The notes under the pieces were generated by a model. The model was not told where the DNA came from. It did not search any database and saw only the letters and a program-made list of their open reading frames with translations. Made by a program: the position numbers and the translations under genes. Positions 20,815-31,514 of a stretch of DNA of 64,000 nucleotides are shown here, piece by piece. The stretch is from Cymbomonas tetramitiformis (taxonomy: Eukaryota; Chlorophyta; Pyramimonadophyceae; Pyramimonadales; Pyramimonadaceae), in assembly GCA_001247695.2 (NCBI GenBank), contig LGRX02012564.1, positions 1 through 64,000 on the forward strand, given 5' to 3'. Position 1 is the stretch's first letter, and each line of letters starts with the position of its first letter.

Positions 20815-22176
20815 GTGTGCCAGTATTTCGTATGGGCATCTTACTGGGACTGTACTCTCAAGACGGTCGTCGATTGTCATTAAGCAGGTCATCTTCTTTA
20901 GCTGGCGTTACCATGGCTATTAACGACATCAACAATGACACCCACGTCCTTCCAGGCTTACAGGTGTTGTTCTCCTTCAAGGACTCCAAGTGTGATGAAA
21001 CATATGCCAACAATGCTGCACTCGAAGTGCAGGAATGGGGCGCGCAAGTGGTTGTTGGCGCCGGCTGCTCTGGTGCATCCAGAGCTTCCCAGACAGTCCT
21101 CGAGCATTACAGCATCCCTCAAATCTCCGGCTCATCCACCAGTGTCAGCTTGTCGAACTCTACTGATTCCACCTCCGGCCAAGACCCATACCCATGGTTC
21201 ATGCGCACCATCCCATCCGATGACCTCCAAGCTCGTGCCATGGCTGACCTGGTCCACTACTATAACTGGACGCGGGTGGTGACGATCGCCGTGGAGAATG
21301 ACTATGGTCTCCATGGGATCGAAGCATTCCACGAGGCCGCGGTATCGCTGGGCATCCTTGTGGCGGAGGAAGATAGGCTATCATTTGCCAAAGACACGGT
21401 GGACTTCAGCGCGACCGTGCAAGAGCTGCGGGAGTTGCGTGCATACATATTTGTGATGTTTGCGCATTCAGAAGAAGCGGGGCCTCTGATGGAGCAAGCG
21501 TATGCTGCAGGTGTGGGCGGTGAGGGGTATGTATGGATCGGAAGTGAGGCGACTGCAGAGTCTGTGACATGGGAGAGTATGTCAGACACGCTGTCAGAGG
21601 ATGAGAGAAAGGACATCATGAGGGGGTACCTCGGTGTGCGGCCGTACCTCAACACCTCGACGGCAGAGTACAAGGCATTCGCCGAGCGGTGGAGGGCGCA
21701 GCCAGCTACATTGGACGAGGAGTCGGGTGAGTGCAGCACCGAGGTGGATGACGCAGGTTCGCCAATATGGATGCGGTACGACTTGGATGGCAACGCCACG
21801 ACCTATGATGCATGCATTGGCATGGACTACAGCAACATTAATGATACAATATCGTTTTATGCCGCATACTACTACGATGCAGTGTACGTCGTAGGACATG
21901 CGCTGCATTCACTGCTGTTGCAGAATGCGCCGAATCGCCACTCACCAGATGAACTCCGAGATGCGATGCTGGCGCAGTCATTTGTTGGGGCAACGGGCCA
22001 CGTGGCGTTCAACGGGGTGGGAGACCGCAGTACTGGGGTGATATTTGAGGTGGTGAACCACGCCGGGGAGTCGCGGCTGCAGCACGTGGGGACGTGGAGC
22101 ACGGAGGCCGGCTACCGGGAGTGTGGGATGGAATCCCAGCAGGAGCAGGAATGCCACGCGATCGTATGGTCCTCAG
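20815..22176 (+). CDS. Receptor/channel gene, ligand-binding exon 1 (ANF-receptor/PBP type 1)
   Basis: 454 codons encode a complete Venus-flytrap ligand-binding fold of the ANF_receptor/Peripla_BP_6 family (as in GABA-B, glutamate and natriuretic receptors). Visible landmarks are MGILLGLYSQDG (first strand), GAQVVVGAGCSGASRA, SIPQISGSSTS, PWFMRTIPSDDLQARAMADL and NWTRVVTIAVENDYG, then lobe II with YVWIGSEATAESVTW. The acceptor is ATTCAG|GTGTGCC and the donor CCTCAG|GTGATG; the exon is symmetric, phase 1 at both ends. It is near-identical to 26838-28229 over the last 1.2 kb, without indels. The domain would sit outside the cell or in an organelle lumen and bind a small molecule; the ligand is not predictable. 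Confidence 0.8.
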
Positions 22177-23919
22177 GTGATGAATACCTTGTTTTTATAA
22201 CGTTGAGCATGCATGTAGTGTTGGCATTGGTTTTTTAGAAGTACGTACTTGCAGTATTGTTTGCTTCCCTTTTCATTCTTTCAGCCATCATCACATTACT
22301 TCAATTCCTTCCGCATGCACCACAATAATGGTCGGGGTTGCACTGATTTCGAACATATATATATATATATATATAGTGCACAAAGCCTCGCATCGGATTG
22401 GACTGGATTGTTTGCCAAGTGCTTGCAATTATATCGTCACGCTTGCCTCGTAACCAAGTCTACTTATCGGTTTCAATTTTCACACCGGTTATATGAAACC
22501 GATTCGATAATTTGCATTCCGTAACCGATTCAATTTAACTGATTTGTGCCTCTTAACATTGGCAATTCGATCGATTTCGAAAGTAATTATCCGAATAATC
22601 GGTTCGATTGTGCCCAATTTCGTCATAATCGGTTATCGAATAATGCGTATTAATCGATTAATCGGACAATTGCTTTACCCAATTCAAAACTGATTAGTAG
22701 CCTTGCTCGTAACGAACTTCAAGTGATGTGGTCGAGGTTAAGTAGCGGCTAGGGCCGTTGCATCTGTTTTATCTGTTGGAGCTAAAATGCGCTGGCACCA
22801 CGGCCTTACTTGTGAATGTTGTTGCAGAGGAGCGCGGCCTTGCTCGCCTGTTTGCTCCCACAGCAGGCGAGGAAGACCTGCGGAGTCTTACTTGTGCATC
22901 CCACTTAAGCTCAAGGAGCGTGATGTGCACGTGCTCGATTCCCTGGAAGCCGCGAGTCGCTTGCTTGAGGGCGGCCAGCACGCCTCCCCAGGCCAACAGC
23001 AAATAAAGCATCGGTGTGCAGCTTGTTCTTCGTTGGACACCTCGTGATTCGTTGTCCAATCTACAGCTTTGCGCTGGCAGGGTCTCCACAACTCCACTCC
23101 ACTCCACTCCGTCCACTCCATTCCAATCCACTCCACTCCATCCACTCCACTCCACAGGTTGCTCCATGCTTGACTGGTAAGCGTGGCCGACGCCTTCGTT
23201 GCCTTCCAGCTGCAATTGCCGGCCCGCATGAAGTATAGTTCATGCGGGCAAACTCTAGCCGCAGGCACCACCAGGTAGGCAGACTGGCAAATAAAGGCGT
23301 TGAAGGCATTGCGCCCGCGCGCTGTCAATCATCAGCGTCGCTCTCGATCGGTAAGCTGTGCAGAGCAGCTCCATCTGCCGTCTTGTTGTGAAATTCCATT
23401 GCCGCCTCTCCATCACACAAACTCTCCCAGCCAACCACCTACCCACCCACTTCCAGGCCCAGGTACTCAAATACGTGCACGTCGCACACCGGCTCCCACT
23501 GGCCCTTTTATCACTTCATCACATTATTCCGCTGCAACCCCAGGCAGTGTAATAAGACTCACTTTATGCGCGCTTCTATCTATAGCTACAACACTTCCTA
23601 TTTGCCGCCCGCCAGCAACAGAAGGTGAAAATTGCATTACAATGCAATCATTACAATAAGATGTCCCAGCAGGAGTCCAAGCTCAAATGTCCAACAAGTA
23701 ACATCTCTATTTTAAATCTAAAATGTAAACGAAAACCAACCCTAACTACTGCTCCCACAGAATTCCAAGGATCTTTTGAAACTGGTAAAGAACTTCTACA
23801 AAAGTGCAAGGCAAATCACATCCAGTCTCTGTCCAAGACTCCAAGCAAGTTCATTCAGCGCTAAGAATTGCACTGCAGAAAGTCCTCCAATGCTCTGTTG
23901 TGCAGCCTGAAAGCCTTAG
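22177..23919. other. Intron sequence with TA run and CCACT minisatellite
   Basis: Part of the intron between the two ligand-binding exons. It holds a TA microsatellite (22353-22375), several degenerate 'cggttcgat / taatcgg' repeats (22480-22680) and a (CCACT/CCATT)n array at 23092-23155. No exon was recognised. Confidence 0.5.
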
Positions 23920-24325
23920 CTCCCTACGGCGCGGCCATGATCGTGTGCTCCCAAAAGGACTCGGATGTCAGGGTCGACCACGTTGCCGTGATAACTTTTA
24001 GGCTGAGCCGGTCTTGCGTTCGAGTGTGCGGAGAATCGCCTTTTCCACTCTTCCAAGCAAAAGCTTCATCGCCTGCGCCCCAACTCCCCAAAGGCCTCCA
24101 CCGTAAACAGCACTAGCCTATGCCTAGCTGGAGAGACGTCACCATAAAGTGCCACCTTCTGCCGCTCCTCCGCCTCCGCTGTGTGCAGCGGCGCCCACGC
24201 ACCTGTTCCATGAAGGCCAGGGTGCGTGCGTGGGAACCCAGCCACCACATCAATGATGAGATGCCGCTCCTGCCCGTCGTAGTTGAGCACCGCGATGTCC
24301 GGCCTCCACCATGCATGGTGAATAG
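23920..24325 (-). pseudogene. LINE-like reverse-transcriptase C-terminal remnant
   Basis: Minus-strand fragments resemble the C-terminal end of LINE-type RT polyproteins. WWRPDIAVLNYDG and RHLIIDVV are followed by AEAEERQKVALYGD, LVLFTVEAFGELG and, after a one-base offset, AQAMKLLLGRVEKAI and SESFWEHTIM before a stop. The order (V/I-D-V strand, K..YGD, F..E..G..G, then a helix) is typical of these tails. The catalytic RT core is missing, so it is a 5'-truncated, frameshifted copy lying antisense in the receptor intron. Confidence 0.55.
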
Positions 24326-24408
24326 CTCTAGTGATACATGTGTGTCCTCTTCACAGACACCGGGTCGGACACTTTATTTGCACAACCTCCCCCCTACGGC
24401 ATACAATA

Positions 24409-24946
24409 GAGAGGTTCCGCAAGGGGCGGAGAAATAAGCGCGGAGAGTTAAGCGCGACGCCACGTCAGCATCGTGCGACGTCATCACGCTTATTTCTCTG
24501 CTTAACTCTCTGCGACGAAAAATGCCCTTTTGGTTTCCGCAGATGTGAAATCGCGGAGAACTAACAAATAAGAAATAATTATAAATTTTTGAATCGGGAA
24601 TCGAGAACGTCGTCATGAACGACGTCCGGTTCTGTCCTGTGTTGTAGAATGAACAGGTTGAAACGATCCGATCTACCGTAAGATGAATCGAAAATTTAAA
24701 TCTGCGGCAGTGAGGTACTCAATCGGAAAAGATTCCCTTAGTTCTCCACAGTTCTTATTTCTCCGGAGGGCGGAGAGATAAGAAATCGTTAACAGTGGGG
24801 GCGGAGAACTAAGGAGAGAGCTAAGGAGAGAGATAAGAACTGTGGAGAAGTAAGGAACTGTCATCTGTCGACGTGGACGGAATTTATGACCGAAGATTCC
24901 CTTATTTGTTATTTGTTAGTTCTCCGACCACTTTGCGGAACCTCTC
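24409..24946. mobile_element. 538-bp MITE with TA target duplication
   Basis: The terminal inverted repeats are GAGAGGTTCCGCAA and its complement, followed inside by imperfectly matching ggagaa(a/c)taa. TA flanks both ends (24407-24408, 24947-24948), as for Tc1/mariner-derived MITEs. The interior is full of cggagaaataag / cttaactctc inverted motifs and has no ORF. Confidence 0.8.
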
Positions 24947-25331
24947 TAATGCATGATGGCGGTAGGTGAACACATACACCCCGTCCGGCGGCGATTACAT
25001 GTCAGGTAGTGGTATATAGCCAAAATGGTTGACATCCCCACCACACACGCACTGCCCACTTCCCATTGAGACTCCCGCACCAACGGAAGCGTGCCACCGA
25101 GCTGCAAGCAGATAAATAGAGGCGATGGGTGTGAGGTGGAACTCTCCCTCCTCTGGCAAGGCATTTAAATGTCACGTGGCCCTCCTGAGAAAAGGCTCAG
25201 GAGTCTCGCCCGGACAATGGAGCGAGTTTGCTGCTTTAAACATACAGAGCCAGTCGAGACCATGTCAACAAATGCTTCGTTACGGAATTTGAAAATTAAG
25301 AACAAATCCACTATAGCTAGGTCTGAAAATC

Positions 25332-25580
25332 TTACCATCGCGTTCTCACTGTAATGTGGGTCCGTCCGCGGTGTCTGTTCAGAGTAACACTTACAGCAGA
25401 TGTGTCAGGTTTTCCAACTACTCTTGGATGGTTTGACGTGACACTACTGTATGCCACATTCCGTGTCTCAAGGCTCAGCTTGATTAGCCGCAGATTTTGA
25501 AAATGCTGAAATTCTGCGGGCTCCTGAAATCCCTGAGCAAAGGTCAACTCAGACGATTGACCTACATTATGTACTGGCAA
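25332..25580 (-). pseudogene. Antisense protein fragment homologous to 32995-33228
   Basis: An 82-codon minus-strand frame containing QEPAEFQHFQNLRLIKL, then SLETRNVAYSSV and HPRVVG. The 33-kb fragment reads SPAGSDLFERSPRIELL, SLETQTVAVSVS and HPSVAG, and the DNA also aligns (TGTCTCAAGGCT core). The two copies lie antisense in two different introns of the receptor gene. The family was not recognised. It may be a dispersed exon or a repeat with coding origin. Confidence 0.35.
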
Positions 25581-25928
25581 GTAAGCACTAAGCAGCTACA
25601 GCCGTAGTGCGCGGTGCAGTAGTAATTCCGCGGTTGTCGATGCATACGATAATAATGTATATTTCCTTACTACCAAGCTGGATATCCTCTCCATCACCTG
25701 ATGGAGAAGCCTATACCCCGTGGAAGGCGGTGTGTTGTGGTCACATACGGCCATGGTGGGGCATATGGTCGGTACCCAGAGGTAGATTGGGTCATGTACG
25801 TCGTGCATACAACGTGGTAGGTGAGTGGAAGTCGATTTGGTCATCCAAGTGGTGTGAACCAACTGAGCTTCGTGCAGGGGGTTGGTGGGATGGGTGTGAA
25901 AATCCGCTACCTCTTGCTTGGGTGCATA

Positions 25929-26189
25929 NNNNNNNNNNNNNNNNNNNNNNNNNNNNNNNNNNNNNNNNNNNNNNNNNNNNNNNNNNNNNNNNNNNNNNNN
26001 NNNNNNNNNNNNNNNNNNNNNNNNNNNNNNNNNNNNNNNNNNNNNNNNNNNNNNNNNNNNNNNNNNNNNNNNNNNNNNNNNNNNNNNNNNNNNNNNNNNN
26101 NNNNNNNNNNNNNNNNNNNNNNNNNNNNNNNNNNNNNNNNNNNNNNNNNNNNNNNNNNNNNNNNNNNNNNNNNNNNNNNNNNNNNNNNN
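25929..26189. other. Assembly gap (261 Ns)
   Basis: Unknown sequence. It lies in the intron between the two ligand-binding exons, so an additional exon copy could be hidden or mis-sized here. Confidence 0.99.
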
Positions 26190-26352
26190 CCCCCAGTGCT
26201 CGAAAACGGAGTCTGGGGGGGAGGGGGTGAAAGAACGAATATGGTGCATTTCATACGAATCAGCAATGTCGCTATTTGAAAATTTTCGCCTGCGGCGCAT
26301 GTCGGATCACTCGTAATACTACGAAAGACCCCACGGTACGCTGCGCGTGTCG

Positions 26353-26482
26353 TGGGACCCGCCGCCGCGCGTGTTGGGACCCGCCGCGCGTGTTGGGACC
26401 CGCCGCGCGTGTTGGCCCCCGCCGCGCGTGTTGGGACCCGCCGCGCGTGTTGGCCCCCGCCGCGCGTGCTGGGACCCGCCGC
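26353..26482. repeat. 19-bp GC-rich minisatellite
   Basis: The unit is GGGACCCGCCGCGCGTGTT with variants (ggcccccgcc), about six to seven copies, in the intron upstream of ligand-binding exon 2. Frames open through it are repeat artefacts. Confidence 0.8.
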
Positions 26483-26837
26483 TGCAGGTTAGCTCTGCCG
26501 GGATAGGATCCGACCCCCTCTAAGGCAAACATCAAGGTCTAGTCTAACCCCCATGGCAAAATATCGAGGTCTAGGGGTCCAACTCCCCAGGACCTGAAAA
26601 ACAGAGTCGGGGGTATTCAATGTGATGTGCTGCCCCCCCCCTCAGGGTCAAAGCGTGGGCAGCCTTGCTACTGTTGCATTTTTTGTGGTGACTTTGATTG
26701 GTTGGCCTATCTAGGTTGTCAAAGAGTTATTCAGCATGGATACAATTCGTTGATTGGCACCTTGTTTGCATCACTGCATAGCAGGCACGTATGACTTTGT
26801 AGTGTTGTCTGATGAAATCGTGATATGGAGCTTTCAG

Positions 26838-28229
26838 GTGGCAAACAAATATTAATGACGAGCTATGTACAAGTGGGATTGATGACGGATATTTATCATA
26901 CGGATGATGAGGGTAACGGGAAGGTAGCATGGTCGGCATCATCTGAAACTATTGAAAGTTTCCTCCTAGCTGTGCGTGAAATCAACCAGAACCTTAGCAT
27001 GATCCCAGGAGCTCAACTGGTGTTTGCCCTCAAGGACTCCAAGTGTGATGAAACATATGCCAACAGTGCTGCACTCGAATCGCAGGAATGGGGCGCGCAA
27101 GTGGTTGTTGGCCCTGGCTGCTCTGCTGCATCCAGAGCTTCCCAGACAGTCCTAGAGCATTACAGCATCCCTCAAATCTCCGGCTCATCCACCAGTACCG
27201 CCTTGTCAAGCTCTACTGATTCCACCTCCGGCCAAGACCCATACCCATGGTTCATGCGCACTATCCCGTCTGATGACCTCCAAGCTCGTGCCATGGCTGA
27301 CCTGGTCCACTACTATAACTGGACGCGGGTGGTGACGATCGCCGTGGAGAATGACTATGGTCTCCACGGGATCGAAGCATTCCACGAGGCCGCGGTATCG
27401 CTGGGCATCCTTGTGGCGGAGGAAGATAGGCTATCATTTGCCAAAGACACGGTGGACTTCAGCGCGACCGTGCAAGAGCTGCGTGAGTTGCGTGCATACA
27501 TATTTGTGATGTTTGTGTATGCAGAAGATGCGGGGCCTCTGATGGAGCAAGCGTATGCTGCAGGTGTGGGCGGTGAGGGGTATGTATGGATCGGAAGTGA
27601 GGCGACTGCAGAGTCTGTGACATGGGAGAGTATGTCAGACACGCTGTCAGAGGATGAGAGAAAGGACATCATGAGGGGGTACCTCGGTGTGCGGCCGTAC
27701 CTCAACACCTCGACGGCAGAGTACAAGGCATTCGCCGAGCGGTGGAGGGCGCAGCCAGCTACATTGGACGAGGAGTCGGGTGAGTGCAGCACCGAGGTGG
27801 ATGACGCAGGTTCGCCAATATGGATGCGGTATGACTTGGATGGCAACGCCACGACCTATGATGCATGCATTGGCATGGACTACAGCAACATTAATGACAC
27901 AATATCGTTTTATGCCGCATACTACTACGATGCAGTGTACGTCGTAGGACATGCGTTGCATTCACTGCTGTTGCAGAATGCGTCAAATCGCCACTCACCA
28001 GATGAACTCCGAGATGCGATGCTGGCGCAGTCATTTGTTGGGGCAACGGGCCACGTGGCGTTCAACGGGGTGGGAGACCGCAGTACTGGGGTGATATTTG
28101 AGGTGGTGAACCACGCCGGGGAGTCGCGGCTGCAGCACGTGGGGACGTGGAGCACGGAGGCCGGCTACCGGGAGTGTGGGATGGAATCCCAGCAGGAGCA
28201 GGAATGCCACGCGATCGTATGGTCCTCAG
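26838..28229 (+). CDS. Receptor/channel gene, ligand-binding exon 2 (ANF-receptor/PBP type 1)
   Basis: 464 codons with acceptor CTTTCAG|GTGGC and donor CCTCAG|GTGACT, again phase 1 at both ends. From about 27031 to the end it matches exon 1 base for base apart from scattered substitutions and has no indels. The first 194 bp (YVQVGLMTDIYHTDDEG...) is unlike the 164 bp that opens exon 1. One site in lobe II also differs (VMFVYAEDAGP versus VMFAHSEEAGP). Because both exons fit exon A upstream and the Cys-rich exon downstream, the transcript could include either one or both. A tandem gene copy that lost its own 3' exons is the main alternative. Confidence 0.8.
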
Positions 28230-28410
28230 GTGACTCATCTTGCATTGGTAGGGCATTGCTCCTAAGTGCAAATCACACATCACGCCTCGTCTGCTTGCAT
28301 GCCTCTTTTGTTGTTTCCCGCGATTTCCTGTCCGGGCTTGATAACGTCAACTCTCCTCTTGTCTTGAAAATATGATATAAGCTCGGTGACTGGTGATGTG
28401 GTGTTAGCAG

Positions 28411-29303
28411 GAGAGATTGTGCCGCTGGACGGAACATCGTGCATTGCAGGGGCCGTATTCGACGTTCAATTGTACCAATGCGAGCCGTGCCGTCCTGGGA
28501 CCTTCCATGACATTGCATCCGACTCATGCCCGCCGTGCAGTATTGGTACTGTGTCAGTGGACCCGGGCGCGACGACTTGCTTGAGCTGTCGAGACCTGCA
28601 GGCCACATTCTACCAAGACGAGGAGGGACAAGTCGAGTGCAAGGACTGCCCGGAGGGCGCCGATTGCTCGAGTGGGGTGTCTGCAGTGGGACAGAAGGGG
28701 TACTGGCGCGACTCTCCAGAACGCTCTCTGTTCTACGAATGCTTCAACCCAGAAGACGGAACATGCCTTGGTGAGAGCAGCCCCTACGCAGGCCAAGGGT
28801 GCCAGGAAGGGCACGAGGGGCCTCTGTGCTCTGTCTGCGGTGCTGACTATGCACGTGGCAGTCGTTATGATCTCCTTGGGAAATGCACGAAGTGTTCAGG
28901 CGATGGTGAAAACCTGGCCTACCTCGCATTGATCATCACGGGGGGCATGCTATTTGTGCTTTGCGCCCTGCTGGCGTTCTTGTACTGGCCTTACTTGAAG
29001 TACAGCGGAATGATTGACCAGCAGAGGAGTGCTGTTGCTGGATGTGCCAAGCATGTGATCAGGCTAAGTAATAGAGTCCAGGGATTATCTAGTCGCTCCT
29101 TCAAAGATTTCGTCATGGCCCTGCGGCCCAGATCCGATTCAAACCCCACCAGCAATCTCGATTCAAAAGAGTCCTGTTGGGACCAAATGTATTCTGCCTG
29201 GTACTCTTCGGGAATCGGATCACTGGTTGACGACGTAACGAACATGGCGCCGGATAAGACGCTGGCGTCGCAGTTGTTGGTAAATTTTATCTCATTCGCG
29301 CAG
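28411..29303 (+). CDS. Receptor/channel gene, Cys-rich GCC2/GCC3-like region and first transmembrane helix
   Basis: The acceptor TTAGCAG|GAGAG (phase 1) fits both ligand-binding exons and the donor GCGCAG|GTCGG is phase 0. The first about 165 codons hold ephrin-receptor-like (GCC2_GCC3) repeats: CEPCRPGTF, CPPCSIGTVS, CLSC, CKDCPEGADC, then KGYWRDSP and CQEGHEGPLCSVC. A membrane helix follows (YLALIITGGMLFVLCALLAFL, about residues 171-191), then a basic, Ser-rich segment. The exon ends in a second hydrophobic stretch (SQLLVNFISFAQ). This layout is typical of algal and protist TRP-like/Pmp receptors, where the region after the Cys-rich repeats forms a multi-pass domain. Confidence 0.75.
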
Positions 29304-29352
29304 GTCGGTGTGCAAGTTGTCGTCTCCTCCCCATTTACTTGCAGGCAAAACT

Positions 29353-29845
29353 GCTCAGCAGCCTGTAGTCGGATGTGGCATGTAGGGAGCTTGTTGTTTC
29401 TTGTTTCAACACCAATCAGCAGGCTAATTGGATGTGGCAGGTAGGTAGATAGCTTGTTGTTGCAACACGAATCAACAGCCCGTGCTAGTCGGGTGTGGCA
29501 TGTAGAAAGCTTGTTGCTTCTATCAGCGCTAATCAGCAGCCCGTGCTAGTCGGGTGTGGCATGTAGATCGCTTGTTGTTGCAACACTAATCAGCAGCTCG
29601 TGCTAGTCGCGTCACTCGCGTGTGGCATGTAGATAGATTGTTGCTTCTATCAGCACTAATCAACAGCCCGTGCTAGTCGCGTGTGGCATGCATGTAGATA
29701 CATTGTTGCTTCTATATATCAGCACTAATCATCAGCCCGTGCTAGTCGGGTGTGGCGTGTAGATAGATTGTTGCTTCTATCAGCACTTCTAATCGGCAGC
29801 CTAGTCAGATGTGGCATGTAGATAGCTTGTTGTTTCAACACGCCG
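29353..29845. repeat. Intronic minisatellite, about 60-68 bp unit
   Basis: Seven degenerate copies of TGTGGCATGTAGATAGCTTG, then ttgcttctatcagcactaatcagcagcccgtgctagtcgggt. It fills most of the intron between the Cys-rich exon and the next exon. Confidence 0.8.
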
Positions 29846-29885
29846 ACAAAAAGTGGGCAACGGATGCGATTTGCGCGCTTCGCAG

Positions 29886-30049
29886 GTGTTTGGCAACTTT
29901 GCGCAATTCACTGTCCAGTGGCCGGCAAGCCTCTCAAGGGTCATCGCTGCGGTCAATTTGAGCGCATTTTTCTCATTGGACATCCCAGACATCAACATGA
30001 CGTGCGGATGGGCGGAGATTGTGCGAAGCGATGCTGGATTTTATCAGAG
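29886..30049 (+). CDS. Receptor/channel gene, exon encoding a membrane/re-entrant segment
   Basis: The acceptor TCGCAG|GTGTTTGG and donor CAGAG|GTGAGA give 54 codons, phase 0 to 2. It continues NFISFAQ as VFGNFAQFTVQWPASLS, then VIAAVNLSAFFSLDIPDI and CGWAEIV. Proteins of this class carry a comparable 'F..PW(P)..F.......NLD......GC' region. It joins the next exon in phase: AG|A makes the Arg of FYQR. Confidence 0.65.
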
Positions 30050-30417
30050 GTGAGACCAACACTTTTGAGCCACCACTACGTTCCCACGTTAGCAAAAACT
30101 CTGCTTAATTCCTTACCCCATGTATGGGCATATTCGTTCGGTCTCGCAATATGGCACACGCGTTTCATCAGTGGAATATGGGCTGCCACCTTTGCTTTAA
30201 AATGTGCATCTGTCATCGCGGCTAGAGAGCGTAACCTGGCAGGCCGCGAACTTCTCTTATTTGCATCTCAATCAGGTTTTGGCATAAAGTAAGTGTGTGG
30301 CACCGATCGATCACACGTCAGGCGCGTGATAAGGTGTTTAACTGTTTATTCCATGTGGCATACATGCAATAAGGCTCTCGACGCGAATCGCCTTTGTCTG
30401 TTCGTTTAGAATTATAG

Positions 30418-31514
30418 TGGCTACTATCCAAATTGCTAGTCCTCCCACAAGGACCACTTCGCAATGGCCATATTGGTCGCTAGCTTGCCCGTTAAAGCAT
30501 ATTCAAGACTTTTTCATGATAGTTTTTAGCCAATTGAATATTAAAAAATTTAGCCAATTTAAATGGGTTCGTCCCTAGAGTGACTTTAGGGTCATGCTTA
30601 GCGGGTGTGATTCGTGGATGCGATTTCACAAAAATCACGAACTAAACCTTGGTCCTCCCACAAGGACCAGGCTATAACTCAAGCTAACTCCCTCCTCGAA
30701 GGTCCTTTGAAATTTTGAGCACCCATGTTGTCAAGTTCTCGAGCTGCTCTTTCTGCAATGGCTTGTCGAAACTTTCATCCGAGGTCATCTTGACCCTCAA
30801 AATATCGGTTGAAGCAGCACCGGGTGTCAAAAGTGAAAAATGCCTTAAATCTTCCAAAAAGAAATTGCCTTTCGTCCGGTTCGACGATGCATACACGCCA
30901 AAGTAGTGCACATTATGGCCATGTAGATGGCTCAAAAATTCAAGTATTGTGTCTATATGCCGACCATATCGAGACGATGGGGTGGAAGTGCCATGCACGC
31001 ACTCAATCTAGCATCCACGACATCACATCAGAGCCAAAATTAACCCTTAGATTTTCTGGTATTTGACCAAAAATGACAGGGCATGTCGAGTTGGGCGCAA
31101 ATATATGCCCACCATGAGCGTATGAGGTTATCAATTTGTGTTCTATTGTACACATTATTGTACACAATGCTACGGTGTTGCTGAATCCTTGGACGCATGC
31201 TCAGCCTCCATATAATATCAGCAAAATGTTATTGAAGATACGGTATTATTTTGAGTGATTTTTAACATTAGAAAAATTCCGAGTTGAAAATTCCGAGGGA
31301 TACATGTACAAATGCAATCGCCGTAGATATATGAGGCGGATCCAGGCCAAACCAGGCATCATCTAACTAAGTATAGACCCTGTATAGACCACCTTTCATT
31401 GGACGCACCTCCGATTTTGGTTGGCATGCCCAATTAAATTATTTGAAAGTAGGTCCTTGCGGGAGGACCACATTCAAATCTGGTCCTCCCACAAGGACTG
31501 TGGGATAGTAGCCA
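30418..31514 (-). mobile_element. MITE-C: 1.1-kb relative of MITE-A/B in the receptor intron
   Basis: The terminal repeats are TGGCTACTATCC and its complement, and the target duplication is ATAG (30414-30417, 31515-31518). Four AGTCCTCCCACAAGGACC-type palindromes sit near both ends and inside, as in MITE-A/B. It is longer because it keeps more of a minus-strand ORF. It is the most complete of the three copies here and the best lead to the autonomous parent. Confidence 0.8.
30684..30998 (-). CDS. MITE-C internal ORF (104 aa, partial)
   Basis: The C-terminal part (TSDESFDKPLQKEQLENL, then LRGGS) is conserved in MITE-A and MITE-B as TSDHFFDKTLQKEQLANL...LRGGS. That suggests a once-coding sequence carried by the family, for example a transposase tail or a captured host exon. 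The N-terminal part is not present in the shorter copies. No catalytic motif was recognised. Confidence 0.4.
   Translation of the reverse strand: MHGTSTPSSRYGRHIDTILEFLSHLHGHNVHYFGVYASSNRTKGNFFLEDLRHFSLLTPGAASTDILRVKMTSDESFDKPLQKEQLENLTTWVLKISKDLRGGS

Noticed and set aside
22769..23328. Overlapping minus-strand frames with WSGVDWNGVDGVEWS
   Set aside because: Translation of a CCACT/CCATT minisatellite.
25596..26316. Open frames on both strands across the N run
   Set aside because: They are open only because of 261 unknown bases.
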